A DNA stretch of 64,000 bases from Tubulanus polymorphus (Eukaryota; Nemertea; Palaeonemertea; Tubulaniformes; Tubulanidae): assembly GCF_964204645.1 (NCBI RefSeq), contig NC_134035.1, positions 10,292,501 through 10,356,500 of the forward strand, given 5' to 3'. Every line of letters starts with the position of its first letter. Within the stretch, counting starts at the first letter, position 1. A program made the translations under genes and the position numbers. Under the pieces are notes generated by a model. It was not told the origin of the DNA. It ran no database searches and saw only the letters and a program-made list of their open reading frames with translations. This document shows positions 1 to 12,450 of the stretch, one piece after another.

Positions 1-292
1 ATTCGATACAATACTGTAGGCGCGCGCACGCAGCACGTCCGCGGTCGATTGTGTGCTCACGACAAAAAACGCGAACAGGACCCCCTGACAAACGATCCCG
101 ATTTATCATTGTTTATCATCGATGAAATCGCCGTCATCCGTTTTTAACACAGATATTTCCGCATTTAATGTCTATCTATATTTCTATAATCTCTACAATT
201 CACCGCTTCGTCGAAAACAATGTCGTTACCGTATTTCATACAATACAACTCGCTTCAGTAGTGGTAGTTCGGACGAGAGGCTAGTGAAAGTA

Positions 293-665
293 CTGACTCA
301 CCGACTGACTGACCGACTGACTGACTGACTGACTAACCGACTGACTGACTGACCAACTGACTGCTGACTGACTGACTGCTACAAACAGCATTCAAACGCA
401 TGAATCCTCGATTGATGAGAGACCAGTGAATGACTGACTGACGTGGACCCTGAATTGAAGAGATCAGCACATGAACCCCGGCTTGACGAGAGGCTAGTAT
501 GTGAAAGACTGACTGACAGACTGACAGACTGACTGACTGACTGACTGACTGACTGACTGACTGACTGACTGACTGACTGACTGACTGACTGACTGACTGA
601 CTGACTGACTGACTGACTGCTGCCACCAGGATTCAAACAGTATGAACTCCGGATTGATGCGAGTA
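293..665. repeat. ACTG tetranucleotide microsatellite with SINE fragments
   Basis: Long runs of the ACTG/GACT tetranucleotide occupy about 293-381 and 508-620. Between and after them (about 380-430, 470-500 and 620-665) lie three short, related pieces that on the minus strand read like the B-box part of a tRNA-derived SINE (TCAATC...GGATTCAT...TTTGAAT). They match the better preserved SINE at about 29.44-29.58 kb. This looks like a SINE array broken up by microsatellite expansion. The apparent Ser/Val-rich ORFs here are repeat artefacts. Confidence 0.7.
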
Positions 666-1734
666 AAACAGTTGCAATTGAAACTATACGTCTGTCATTA
701 CATCGCTGACATTTCACCAATAAAAAAGCAATAAAATTATTCAGCGCCTCAGAAAAAAGCAAGTGCCGTTTTAAAACCTCGGAAATCCTTTCAATCTCGG
801 CGTTCGGCTGCGGCACTACCCGTGAAAGTGACAATCCAATTAAAACGTTCGACATTTTAAATCTCATTCCCTTCGAACTAGAAAAAAAAACAGAGAAAAC
901 GGCGAACGAGAGGAGAATTCGACCGGTTTTGACAACGAGCAACGCCGACGAGGCAAAGACGATTAGATTATTTAGATATCGAACGACGAACGTCGTCGAG
1001 CCTCGCCTGATATAAAGATATTATTCACCGTACGACGACGCGGACAACAACGGGAATCAATGGATTTTAATACACGCAGGTACTGTAGGGGAATTATTTT
1101 CCACTATCATCGACTCGCATTCGCGTTTATAATTGCCAATTCATTTACAAGTAGTCGTTGTGGATATTGTTTCTGGTGGCACGCGCCGCCAGCGCCACCG
1201 CGGCGGCGTCGTCGTGCGAAATCTTCGTCGAAGTAACCGCGACAACTATACGAAATAATTAAAATCGGTTTTTTTTCTTTCGGTCGTTTCGATGGCTGCG
1301 TGCGTGCGTGTACGACGTGCGTGTATCAATCGAATACGTTTATGAATGAATGTTTTTTCGAACCGGCGCTGATGGGGTCTCATCATAGCACCGACTGCTG
1401 CCCGCGTAATTGAAATAGTATCGAAAATAAATAATTGAACCGACCGAACCAACCAGAGGCGCATTTCGTTTTTAGAGCGAACTGATTAGGTTTACTAAAA
1501 AAAACTGCATATGTTTTGAGACAGGTTTGTAACTGATCAGCTCGAACTGGAGCTTGATTTGTTTCGATAGGCAGTTTCAATAAACAGACCAATCCGTTAT
1601 AAAAGCCGTTTGCTCAACCAAGATGGCGGCATATTCAAGAGTATCCCCAAATAACTAAGAAAGACTAACTTCCCGAACCCTATTGGTTTGTTCATCTTGA
1701 CGGGACATGGCCATTGAAAAGTTGCCAGCACAGT
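666..1734. other. non-genic stretch, nothing recognised
   Basis: No ORF with recognisable protein similarity and no clear splice-site-bounded exon. The sequence is moderately CpG-rich. I see no structural RNA. Confidence 0.4.
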
Positions 1735-1735
1735 G

Positions 1736-1825
1736 TTAGCAGCCAGCAGGGCTCGAACCCATTTGTCACTCAGCACTGATAGTGGGCGCAACAGCATCAC
1801 GACTTACGCCACTGAGTTACGATTT
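1736..1825 (-). mobile_element. tRNA-derived SINE head
   Basis: On the minus strand this has a pol III A-box-like block (TAACTCAGTGGCG, about 1807-1819) and, about 50 bases further, a canonical B-box (GGGTTCGAGCCC, 1749-1760). Spacing and order fit a tRNA-like promoter, but the intervening sequence does not fold into a good cloverleaf with paired acceptor stems. A tRNA-derived SINE is therefore more likely than a functional tRNA gene. Confidence 0.6.
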
Positions 1826-3022
1826 CAACTGCAAATTCAATACCTATATATCACTCTCTAAAGTTACTAAATTTTCTTTACGTGTCTTAATTAAAACTGT
1901 GGAGCGCGGCGCAGTTTTTCAGCATTCAGTTCCACATTTATGAGACTTTCTAGTTCCACAGTTATATAACTATATAACAGGGCGTCAATGCGTGAAATCT
2001 TCTAAGATAGCTATAGCTGTGCTCTATTATTTTCACTTTCTCTAAATGTCTCACTAAAAACAGTGGAAGGCGGGAACGGGATGTCAATGGGTAAGGTAGC
2101 TATAGGTTTGCGCGCTCGTCTGAAAGCGGAGCTCGAACCGCGCACCGATGCGGTCGACACGACTCGCGAGATCTTCAAACATCTCGTCCTCAGAGTCGAA
2201 ATGACGCCGCGAAGCGAGCGATAAAGTTCACTTATCGACGAACTTAAAAGGAAGGAGAAAGATCAGAAAGCTGATCTGATTACCGGCGACGGTAAGATTT
2301 CTCGATATTTTTTCCCGACCGTACACATCCCGAATAATATATCGATTAAAACTCGAAAACAAAAAAACTCCCCGAAGTCCAAACTAACTAGGAATCATTT
2401 ATTCAATAATAAAACCGTGTCGCGCGCGTGGCTCCTTTATAAATCCGATAAGGTTAACAACATTATTATTACATCCAATGCCGAGATGTAAGAATACTGG
2501 TTTTTTTATGTCTTTGCGCGTCGCGCCGAGACCCGACCCACGCCGGCGCACGATAAAAAATTACTGTAATTCACCCGTCGAAAAACGAGTCGCTTACAAA
2601 CAGTAACTTAATATTTATAACCGGCGTCGGTCGCTGCGAGCGAGATTTTCCCCGCGCGCTTTGAAGTTTATTACGAGTTATCTAAGTAGTAATTGCGTAT
2701 GAAAGGAAAATACCGGTTGCGCGCGGTAAGTTCCGCGATTTCAACGTCTTTTCAGTCGGCAACCGATCCGTCGTGGCGGCCGCTAACAGGCAACCATTCG
2801 AGCTTTGATACGGCGTCTTAATTCGTCATCGACCGTCTTTGTGTCAAGAAAATTCTTTCGACGTTTCGCTCCTTCTGCCGCGATTCAGTTTTGCCAACGA
2901 ATTTCGAGCGTTCGTCATCTTCAAAGACAATTGTTCCACTGACCTTAGACCCGACTACTTTGACTCCGGAGCCAAATCAAACTCAAATCCAATGTTACCC
3001 TAATCAATTAGTGTTGTCAACA
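1826..3022. other. non-genic stretch, no gene recognised
   Basis: GC-richer DNA with short open frames. About 2106-2224 (plus) is open with charged, helix-like content, but it matches no family I know and has no convincing exon structure. Nothing else is seen. Confidence 0.35.
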
Positions 3023-3118
3023 GGATCCAGTTCCACAGTTCCGAGTTGAGATTTAACTCATTGAAAATAAACTAACTTTAACTCAGAGAGTTAACTCACA
3101 ACTGTGGAACTGGGTCCA
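3023..3118. mobile_element. palindromic MITE, TCCAGTTCCACAG family, copy 1
   Basis: Starts with GGATCCAGTTCCACAGTT and ends with the inverted counterpart AACTGTGGAACTGGGTCC. The inside is itself a nested palindrome of GAGTTAACTC-type blocks. The same family recurs at 25771-25878, 35022-35136 and 35633-35735. No coding capacity. Confidence 0.75.
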
Positions 3119-3378
3119 TCCAGTAAATCACTCACTCGAACTTGAAATGCTAACAAAACAATGCTGTAGTAAATGATGCGACTCACTCAAATGAACCAGT
3201 TAGCACTGACACGCAATAATTTGACTCGAGCTAAAATTTAGAACGGACGTTTATTAAATTTAGAAACTCAGTCGTTTTCGTCCAGCTGAATTGGTCTGTT
3301 CTAAATTGGAATTTGGAAACATAATTGGAAATTCCGGATCGCCTGAAACAATTTTCCATCAAACCTGATAAGTTCATA

Positions 3379-3722
3379 AGATCACATAAGCATCTTTGGC
3401 CCGTTCCAAATTAGGCCAAGAACAACTATTCACACAGGTGCCAAATTGGTCAGAGCCTGTTTGGCTCGGGGTAAATTTAGCCAGAACAAAAAAGTTGGAC
3501 CAGACCCAAGCCAAATTTCTGCATTGGTCGAATCATTGCGTGTGAATTGCACTAGAGGTACAAGAAGTTACTCACTTCGCTTTGTTCAGCAATATAGAGT
3601 GAATGAGAGGTTTACATATAAACGCGTTCTCTAATCAGGCACGGGCCAAATTTGGTTCGAGTCTGATCAGTGCCAATTTAGCCCGGGCCGAATAAAATTG
3701 CGCGCATATTGTCACAGCTATA
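3379..3722. mobile_element. GATCACA-ended MITE, reverse orientation
   Basis: Contains the diagnostic blocks of the family seen complete at 10921-11208: GGCCAAATTTGG-type inner palindromes, a CAAACCATTCACTC-type segment in reverse order, and degenerate GATCACA/TGTCACAGCT ends. Non-coding. Boundaries are approximate. Confidence 0.55.
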
Positions 3723-4499
3723 GCCAGCGTCGAAATCAAACTTCTCGTCTTAATAGAAAGAGGGATGAATCGTCGCGTTGTGATTTAGATATAAATGAAA
3801 ATGATACAATCCTATTGCGAACGAACGAACACGGTGGTATATAGCTAAAAGCCGATTTCACGGCTCGGAATTCAATACGAACCTTTTAGTCGTCTCTAGT
3901 ATATCGCGGCCGTACCTAGCCGGCTGTTTTTTTTCCCTTTAAAATTTGAGTTAACCTTTACCGCCGGGCGTCGCCGACGAGATTAAAGCCCTTCACGAAG
4001 ACGTAAACTCGAGCCGAATTACCTAAATTGTCGTCGTTGCCGTTGTTTTTTTTTTCCCTCAACTTATTCAGTTTTCGTCGAACTTTCGAGAAACCGAAAT
4101 CAGCCGACGACGGATAAAAGACGCGCTTGAAAAGACGACGTCTATTATTAGCTACTGAAATATACTACGCGCGTCGAAAAATTATATTCCATTTGCTTTA
4201 TTAAAACTTTTAATCGAAAACGTACTCGGCGGACACCGCGGCCGCCGCGACAAAAATACGATTGAATAGACCGCAGAAGACGGAGATAAAACCGTGATGA
4301 AAGTACAGGATATAATCGGCACGAAGCCTTGTATATGACACGCGTCGTGTACATGTACGATCTGAAAATTTCGATCGCAATTAAATTTAATTAAATATCA
4401 CACTTACACGTATGGAGTTGGAGAGATAGAACCGACGAGAACCGGCAGTTCTTCGCGGGAAACGTATTGACAGTAAAGATTCGAAGATCGCGAGACGAC

Positions 4500-4556
4500 G
4501 ACGGCTCATCGTCGCCGTCGTCGTCGTCGTCGTCAAAGATGATGTTGATGATGAAA
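4500..4556. repeat. GTC/GAT trinucleotide microsatellite
   Basis: Short runs of (GTC)n followed by (GAT)n-like triplets. Minus-strand Thr-rich open frames across it are repeat artefacts. Confidence 0.7.
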
Positions 4557-4871
4557 TAAGTTTCAAACGTTTGAAGTCAATTTGTAACGCACAAAACATG
4601 CCACGCTTTGGTTACTAAGACGAAACCACGAATAAAAACACACCAAAGAATTGAAAAAAAAATATCCTTTCTAAATGAGTTGTCGACTTTAGTCTCAGAT
4701 TTGTCGACTTTAGTCTTAGACTCAGTGCTTTAGTGGCTAGGTCTTGACAATCACACATGGCTGAGATGGCTGAGAGCGGGTCAAACTTTCCCCGCTGATC
4801 CTGGGCCAAACTTGCCCCAATCATTGAAACAATCATTTAACATGTTGAAAAAAAGCTATAGAATGTAATCA

Positions 4872-5030
4872 CTATAGTCGCGATCACATTGAGACAATTC
4901 GGCCTGGGTCAACTTGTCACGAATCGGGACGGAGTCAAATTTGGCCTGTGCCCGATTAGAGAGCGAGTTCATAGGACAACACAAGCCTTTTTGGCCCCAC
5001 CAAAAACGTCCGACCAGGCCCGAGCCAATT
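4872..5030. mobile_element. GATCACA-ended MITE, partial copy
   Basis: Begins with CGCGATCACATTGAGACAA and continues with the ACTTGTCACGAATCGGGAC, AAATTTGGCC and CCCGATTAGAGAGCG blocks of the family. The 3' end is eroded. A related fragment lies just upstream at about 4750-4830. Confidence 0.55.
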
Positions 5031-5577
5031 GATATGTCTTCACTTTGCACTCATTCAAACAATTTTGCTAGCCCCATGCCCAAGTAGGCTTTAACCTGAA
5101 TTTTCCTAGATTTTTCCGTTTGATTACAAAACATCGCTTGTTTCAGTTCATTCAGCTGAAAGACTTTTGCGCAGTAAGGAGTAGTTGAGCCGTGTATGGA
5201 GGAGGTACGTATAAGCGTAGTTGTATTTTTTTCAGCGCTCGTGTGAATGGGAATTAAAGAAGAACGACGCATCATGAATACTGTTGTGAACGAAGTGCTC
5301 ACCGTCGATACATACTAGTAAGCCCTCCATTTCCGGTACAATCAAACTTTAATCTACCCGGGCTTCCGCTGGTTTATGTTTTACGTCGTCGCGGTATTGC
5401 GTTCTCGGCGTAGTCGAGTACGTATGGGTTATTACGCCGCGCGGAATCGGATGGATATTTGTCGTCTGATTGTACATACACGATCCATCGCGCTGTCTCC
5501 TTGTCGAAAAGAAGATGGGCAGTTTTTTTCTAAGTAATCATCGGTTATTTTTGGCGGATTTCGATAGAACTCTTTAT

Positions 5578-5813
5578 CAGGGTGACCATTTGACTTGCTT
5601 TTCCCCCCGACTATTCCCTGACATGCATGTTTTTTTTCCCAGACTCGATTTGCTAAGAATCCAATGATTTTAACACTGTCATACATGTTACTGTCTGAAC
5701 TGACTTTTCCCTGATTTCTAGATTTTTAACAAAATTCTCTGACTATTCCCTTTTTTTAAGGAAAATAAAATTCCCCAACTTTCCCCAATTTGCAGGTAAG
5801 TGGCGCTGCCCTG
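5578..5813. mobile_element. MITE with CAGGGTGG-type inverted ends, copy 1
   Basis: Starts with CAGGGTGACCA and ends with TGGCGCTGCCCTG, an imperfect inverted pair, with many TTCCCTGA blocks inside. It is related to 19010-19281 and 21106-21294 in FUZ introns and to fragments at about 15590-15800 and 16700-16975. The CAGGGTGGCCACT ends and lack of ORF suggest a non-autonomous DNA transposon. A hAT-like origin is a guess. Confidence 0.6.
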
Positions 5814-5871
5814 TTTGTCTTTCTTCAACATCAACAAATATTGCAGCGCCAAATATTATACTTCTATCCTT

Positions 5872-6029
5872 GATCGCTCTAGCATTTCTGGCCCCAGTCA
5901 AATGTGGTCGGTGCGCAATAATTTCACCCGTGCTAAAATTTAGCTCAGGCCTAAATTTTTTGCACGGGCCCACTAGGTGCCCGTGTAAACATTGTTCCTG
6001 GCCAAAAATGTTAGAGTGATCGCGGCTTA
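5872..6029. mobile_element. GATCACA-ended MITE, 3' half
   Basis: Carries the right half of the 10921-11208 consensus (TAATTT...GCTAAAATTT...GGCCCA...GTGCCCGTGTAAACA) and ends with AGTGATCGCGGCTTA. The 5' half is missing or too diverged to recognise. Confidence 0.55.
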
Positions 6030-6672
6030 TAAAAGAAGGTCAAAATTATGGTCTAATCAGCTCCTCACCTATGAACAGTAACATGACAAATGGAAGCCGA
6101 AATAAATGATCTCATTTGGCAGCTCGATCAATGTTATTTCGATTAAACTCATTCAAAAGTGTTTAATAGAGATAAATGCCGATGGTTTTTTATTCCATGT
6201 TTGATGATGGACAAAAAGCGTCGTCGCGACAACAAGTCAACGCACTGACTGAGAGAGTCGAGTAGACTCCGCTCAGTCCGTCGTAATAAGCTATTAGAAC
6301 GTCGACGGCGATATATCAGCTGAAAATTACCATTAAAACAAACGACACTCCGTTCGACTCCAAATTGAGATTTAACGGTCGTGATTACCGACAGAGAGAG
6401 AGTGAGAGAGAGAAGTCCTTTAAAAGATATAAGCGGTAATTTATATCAATATTTCCACTGGTCGCGACTGCACGAGCTGAAACCTACCGGTCGCAGACAT
6501 TATCATTGAATTCCGAGACGTATAAATTTTTATTCGCTGAAATTGTTGAATTAGGCACAAATAAACTTATTTCAGTCATGAATGCCTTTAATATTTGAGG
6601 TAATAATCGTGTTTGCTGCTATTTTTCCGAGCTTTAGTCTTGATTTAATAAAAGGTTTTCATGGTTTTGCAG

Positions 6673-6936
6673 GTGCAGTATATCTATAGCTTTGAACTGA
6701 TGGAAACATGTACTCAAACAAGTGCAACAATCAATAGAGCTTTTGAACTAAAAAAGGACCAAAGATTTTTTGCCCCATGTTCATTATTCTCTCCAAATAC
6801 ATTATTCAATTCTTTCCATGTTCATCATTCTCACCGTCCTAGATCACTTAATCTAACTTCAAAAATGAGCACCGACTCGAAATGCAAACCTTCAATTTCC
6901 ACATTAGAGGACATTATTCCCGAAGATGGGCATTAA
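6673..6936 (+). other. possible orphan terminal exon
   Basis: A TTTTGCAG acceptor at 6672 is followed by an 87-codon open frame ending in TAA at 6934-6936. The encoded peptide is not low-complexity and matches no family I recognise. No upstream exon could be linked in the window, so this could be the last exon of a gene starting to the left, or chance. Low confidence. Confidence 0.15.
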
Positions 6937-7431
6937 GGCAACAGACTTTTAGACCTCCAAACAAATTCTGGAAGCAGGTTTTTCAGATCGACCGCTCTGG
7001 CGACTATATTTATGCAAAGAAAACAAAACATTTCTCCATCCATGATTATAACAGAGCAAACATATTCAGCCCCCAAAAGACCAAAAAAACAAAACATGAA
7101 ATCCTAGAGTGAATACCCCGCCCCAGCAGGTGGGCGATACGAAATTGATGGATTTTGCTGGTGTATTCAATCGCAAATATACGCCGTAATCATCAGCACC
7201 ACCACGACCCTGAGTCCTGTAGCAATCTAAACACTATTATCCTCTGTACATATTATATAATCACATATACATGTAAGAAGAGTGGTTAGTAAACAGTCGA
7301 TATTAAAACGTCGCCAGTCAATTACACATATCCCTATATAACACCCATATACGTACGTAGTCACCATGCCCAACCTGTATTTGTCATATTCAGCAATCTA
7401 TACAAGATGAATGATGTATTAGAATAATAAG

Positions 7432-7723
7432 ATTAAAACCCACTATCTACAAATCAAAAGAATTCAAAAACTAGAAATTTATTTATTCGAACAATCTAAA
7501 ATATACAAAATACACGACGTTTCGATCTCACCCTATAGAGATCAGCATCAGGTGTGTGACTCTGAAATCCCCTGGTGTTCACACACCTGACGATGATCTC
7601 TAGGGTGAGATCAAAACGTTGTGTATTTTATATATTTCAGATTGTTCGAATAAGTAAATTTCTTCTTTTTAAATTTTTTCAATTTGTAGATGGTGGGTTT
7701 TTATCTTATCATCCGTTCACCAC
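7432..7723. mobile_element. foldback MITE, AAACCCACTATCTAC family, copy 1
   Basis: Two arms of roughly 140 bp run outward to inward as AAACCCACTATCTACAAAT... and end as ...ATTTGTAGATGGTGGGTTT. Inside each arm is a block around TTCGAACAATCT and GATCTCACCC. The element can fold into one long hairpin and has no ORF. A shorter internally deleted copy is at 32988-33113. Confidence 0.75.
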
Positions 7724-7825
7724 GTTTGAGTGTGGTTATCGTTCTACGATGTATTAGAATATTTTTCTCCAAAGGCAGATACGACGCAAGAATCAAATTT
7801 GAACCCATCGGTCAATTGGGTTGTA

Positions 7826-7910
7826 GGTAAAAATCCCCTAGGTAAAAATCCGCTAGGTAAATATCCCCTGGGTAAAAATCCCCAAATATTCAAAGTAGGT
7901 AAAAAACCCT
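7826..7910. repeat. 15-bp tandem repeat
   Basis: About five imperfect copies of a GGTAAAAATCCCCTA unit. The apparent GKNPL peptide repeat is a by-product. Confidence 0.65.
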
Positions 7911-8086
7911 ACTTGGTGATTTTCATGTCATGGCTGTACAGGTCATTAAGTACGGGGAATTTACTCACGAAGCCTGTTTCTGCCACAGGAATGCCCCTGG
8001 TACTTTCACCATCAAAACATGGTCCACGTCCACACAATCATCAGGCATCGACTTCTCAGGCGACAGTAACAGAACTGATACCGTAG

Positions 8087-9457
8087 ATAATATGGAGATC
8101 TGAAACACGATAACATCAGAATTTTAGAAGATTTGCAACATTTATTGCATATGGACCGGAGTTGCAGGCGCAGATCCAGAGGCCAATTCTGAAGGACTTA
8201 TCACAAAAGGCACTTTGATGTCCAAAAAGGTAATACCAGGTCCATTTTTACCCTGAGGGGCTAATTTTGAAGAACTTGTGAAGTCCAAAAAGGGCCCTTT
8301 GTTGTCCAAAGATTTTATATTAGGTGCACTCCTGCGCTGAAATGTACCAATTATGTTTGTCAACAAAATGAGGAAAAGGGCATTCAAAAAAATTTGATGG
8401 ACTTGCATACAGCTCCCGGGATCAACCAGTTTTTTTAATGAAATAGTAGGGAAAACACGAAAAGAACACCATTTTCACCAAAAATTAGGAATATGTAGGG
8501 AAAAAACTTTGGCGGGGAACTGTAGGACTGCTTGCCAGCCTGATCATACCAAGATAACAACGCTATTCATATCTCCATGAAAAAAAAATAATGTCTCGCA
8601 CTATTCATTCACCTGTGGCAACAATGTCAACGTAAAATTAGTAATTGACACGAATTCATCGGCATTCACACATATCGTAGTAGAAACCTTCTTTTCTCTA
8701 CGCCAGCAAATACAAAATTGAACCCCCGAGGGGCGAGCGGCGTGCCACCGAGTGAGTGCTTTAACGTTCCGCGGCGGAAAGCGCACCAGGCATCGATGAT
8801 AATAATTCATAAAATTCGCAGCCGCAGTCACACATACAACACTCACTTGAGAAAGATCGAATTACAAAAATACAATCAAAGTACGCTTGAATGAAAGCCA
8901 GCAGCAGCAGCAGCACCAGCGACAGGCGAGAGACTCGAATCAAACAATGATAATTCAACAACTAGCGAACTAGCGCGCAGTACAATTTATTTTCGAAAAA
9001 TTAATGAGATTTTTTCTCAAGGTGGTCTCGGGGTTTGACTGGCTTGCCGGTGTACGGTGTACATAAACGCGCGAACGAGCGCGAGCGCGGCTTTGATAAT
9101 ACGTGTTTACAAAGGCAGCGAAAATGAAATTTAAATTGTCGGTTGTCGTCTGCCGAGTTCGAAGCCTGCCAGCTATCGCCCGAAATTACGACGACGACGA
9201 ACGCTGTCGTAATTACTACCTAGTAGCGTGAGAAAGAATATCTGCAATTATCGATCGACATAATTCGCGGGTTTATTCACCTTCTTTTTTCGAAACGAGA
9301 AAAATAGAACCGAATAATGGCCAAGCGGAAAATGTGTCTTAAGTGAACTTCGAGATATTGAATCGTTGGTGTTTCAGAAATTACGTTCATTTTTTTCTGG
9401 GTGAAATAAAGGCTCGTATGTAGAGCAGTAGTAGAGCATCACCGGCAAAACTGAGTT
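8087..9457. other. non-genic stretch, no gene recognised
   Basis: Only short open frames without similarity. A (CAG)n run lies near 8900-8915. A minus-strand 88-codon frame at 8142-8408 has a hydrophobic start, but its remainder is made of two similar segments and looks repeat-derived. Confidence 0.35.
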
Positions 9458-9735
9458 AAGCGTGATCACAGGTCCAGGTCTAATTGGCACGGATCAAGCC
9501 CGAGTCAAATTTGCCATGTGCCTAATTAGAGCGCGTTTACAGTAAACCACTCACTCAATACTAAACAAAGTGAAGTGAAACACTTCCAGAACCAGTTGCA
9601 TTTTAGATGCAATAATTTGACTCATGCTAAAAGTTGGTCCTACCCAAACCGGCACAGGCCCATTTGGCACATGTGTGAAAAGTTTTTCCCGGCAAAATTC
9701 TGTCCAAAATGCTCATGTGATCACGGCTTTAGTCT
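9458..9735. mobile_element. GATCACA-ended MITE, near-complete copy
   Basis: Begins AAGCGTGATCACA and ends ATGTGATCACGGCTT, an inverted pair. The body is collinear with 10921-11208 (TGCCTAATTAGAG, AAACCACTCACTC, CAGTTGCA, GCTAAAA blocks). A more diverged relative covers about 9810-9960. Confidence 0.7.
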
Positions 9736-10920
9736 CCAGTGTGCAGGAGCCAGTTTTAACTTGAGCCCGGGCGGTTAACTCTATTCATATTAGCATTTAT
9801 AACTAACGTCACATTTGGCCCACGACAGCTTAGCCCTGGGCCAATAGTTCACACTAGTGCTAAATGAATCTTGGTTTACTTGGGCCAAATTTTGACTCCA
9901 CCATAGACATGCCAAATTTTAACATGAATCTAATTATTTTGTATGAATGCTAACTGGTTGAGTTAAACGGAACGTTTGAGAAAAACGAACCATTCATTCA
10001 GTTCTTATTGAATCATGTATTGATAAAGAAACACGTGGTCTGAATTTCCAGAGTTACGCATCAGATATAAGAAGCAAATATGCAATTTCGGAAATATCTA
10101 CCTATTTTTAAAAGCATCTGTTGTAATTGATGAACTGACGCCGATCGGCCATTTTTCATCGTAAATTCGCCCGGCGATGACAACAACGTCCGCGCGCGGC
10201 GTAATTGTACTTTCATTCATTTATTCATTCATCATCGCGAATAATATACAGCAATTTACCGACGGAGAAAAACCTACGAGAGAGGGAGAGATGATAAAAA
10301 TTATACAACATACACACACACATACACATCACTGGCATTAAATCTGATGATAGCATAGTAGAAACATAGTACCGGCTGAAAACACTGATTATATAAGACA
10401 ACATCATACATCATTTCGCTGACTGTATGAATCTCTATATATGTATGACATATCAGTCAGTTATGTTACGCAAAATGATACACAAAAACGTTACATTAGC
10501 GAGAAAAATTGGCTACAAATTAGATATGATCGAGCGTTATACATCATTTATACTCGGTAAATATTAATCGCCGCGAAATGAATCTACGGGTTTTAATGCC
10601 GCGTCGAGTATTTGTAGTATAGTGTAGTATAACTTATAGATCGGGTGGTAATGAAAAACGTCTAGATAATGATTATTGATATAGATAACCGTTGATGAAA
10701 CGCTGTGTCCGTGTTGTGACGATATATAGAGAATCACACACTGTACGACGAGAAAGATGAAGTCCAAAAATTTCCGTTAAGCTAATGATTTATAGATTTG
10801 ATGTTTTTTGACTGTAGCTTAATAGCCATCGTCAGGGATACTGAATAAACATCTTCAGAAACGTTGAATCAACGAATCAGCACGAAGGAAACTTTTTGGA
10901 CTTCATCTTACTCATTATAC

Positions 10921-11208
10921 AAGCCGTGATCACACAGAGATGATTTGGCCCGTGCCTAATTAGAGAACGCATTCACAAACCATTCACTCGATACTAAACA
11001 ATGCTCAAACAAAGCAAAGTGGGTGAATTCCAGTGCCAGTTGCAATTCAAACGCAATCATTTGTCCAGTGCTAAAATTTGGCTCGGGCCTGGTCCGTCGG
11101 GCCAAATTTGGCCCGACCCAAACAGACTCGGGCCCATTTGGCACCCGTGTGAACAGTTGTTCCGGGCCAAATTAAGCTCGGGCCAAAAATGCTCGTGTGA
11201 TCGCGGCT
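10921..11208. mobile_element. GATCACAC-ended MITE, best copy
   Basis: About 288 bp between AGCCGTGATCACAC and GTGTGATCGCGGCT, which form a 14-bp terminal inverted repeat with one mismatch. Internal GC-rich palindromes such as GGGCCAAATTTGGCCC. No ORF. This copy defines the family present at 3379, 4872, 5872, 9458 and 11374. Confidence 0.8.
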
Positions 11209-11373
11209 ACAGTGTGGGATTCACTATACAATGTCGATCATGGATACATATCAACAATGGTTCTGGCATTGCTTTGTTTATTATTGACATCTCTTTCTTA
11301 ATTATTCCCAGGGCATCCCTTTTGGTGAAGGCTTTTCAATTATGTGAAACAAATTACCAAATTCTACACAAAT

Positions 11374-11510
11374 AAGCCGCCATCACACGGAGACAATTTT
11401 GTCCAGGGCAAATTGGCACGGATCAAGCCCGCGCACTCGAGTCTGGTCCAACATTTTTGGTCAGGACCAACAGGCACAGGGCCATTTGGCACCTGAGGGA
11501 TTGCGGCTAT
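11374..11510. mobile_element. GATCACAC-ended MITE, short copy
   Basis: Begins AGCCGCCATCACACGGAGAC and ends GGATTGCGGCT. The middle of the element is deleted relative to 10921-11208. Confidence 0.65.
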
Positions 11511-12044
11511 GTAAAGTAGAAACTCATACGTTTAGCAAATGTGTTTATATCTCAAGTCTTAAAACATGTGCGAAAATGAAATTCCAAGAATAAATGTCGA
11601 ACCGATAAAACCAATGCCAGTGACTGATGCCAATTGACCGGTATTTCACGCTCGTACGCGGATTAACAGCGACTGAGGCTGTAATTTTACAATTAGCAAA
11701 ATTTACACCGTTCATAATTACCCGAGCGAATGCTCATCCATTTTCAACAGTCTTCATTCGTCTGGAAATATGACTGTAATGAAACAGTATAGAGACGTCT
11801 GTTGCATTCGTAGCGGCGGCCATTTTTATCTAGCTCGATCACTGTCGTCTTCAGCTGGAAAATAGCAAAAGATAATAAATGCTTTATTTTTTCATTCATT
11901 TATATCATTGTGAAAGTAAGCTTCTCCCAAAACAGACACAACTAGAAATGTCTGCATTTAGTATAGACTATTATCCCCGCAGATACCGCACAGTTTGAAC
12001 GGACTACGAGATGTCCGCCATGCAAGATGTACTACATGAATATA

Positions 12045-12450
12045 CACTAAAACTGACACCAGTCAGCCATCTTTGATTTCTTTATAAAATGAATCACAGG
12101 CGCACAACTACATATTATGCTCAATATGTGTAACAAGTTTCAACAGAATACTACGAAACACCTGAAAGATTTGCTTGCCCAAAATACTCTTCAAAGGTAA
12201 ATACCAAAATGGCTGCCAGTCAGCCATCTTTGCTTGTTTTAGGAAAATAAATCACAGATGTGCGACTAAATACCATACTAAATAGCTGTATCAAGTTTCA
12301 TCAAATTACAACAAAATACGTGTGAGATGTCGGAGTAAAACAACAACTTAGCCAAAATGGCCGCCAGTCAGCCATCTTTGACCTCTTCAAAACTGCATGT
12401 GTACAACTAAATACCATACCAAATAGTTGTACCAAGTTGCATCAAAATTA
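12045..12450. repeat. three tandem ~150-bp repeats
   Basis: Three successive copies share the block CCAGTCAGCCATCTTTG at about 12058, 12213 and 12364, followed by ATCACAG/CTGCATG...ACAACTAAATACCATACTAAATAG-like sequence and an accepting AAGTTTCATCAA block. Copies are diverged and non-coding. Confidence 0.65.

Noticed and set aside
333-942. Minus-strand ORFs rich in Ser-Val-Ser-Gln
   Set aside because: Translation of the ACTG microsatellite. No protein similarity.
2106-2224. Short plus-strand coding-like frame with charged helical content
   Set aside because: No family recognised and no linked exon. CpG-rich DNA often stays open by chance.
8142-8408. Minus-strand 88-aa ORF with hydrophobic N-terminus
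   Set aside because: The rest of it is two similar copies of one short segment, and there is no splice or promoter context. Repeat-derived.
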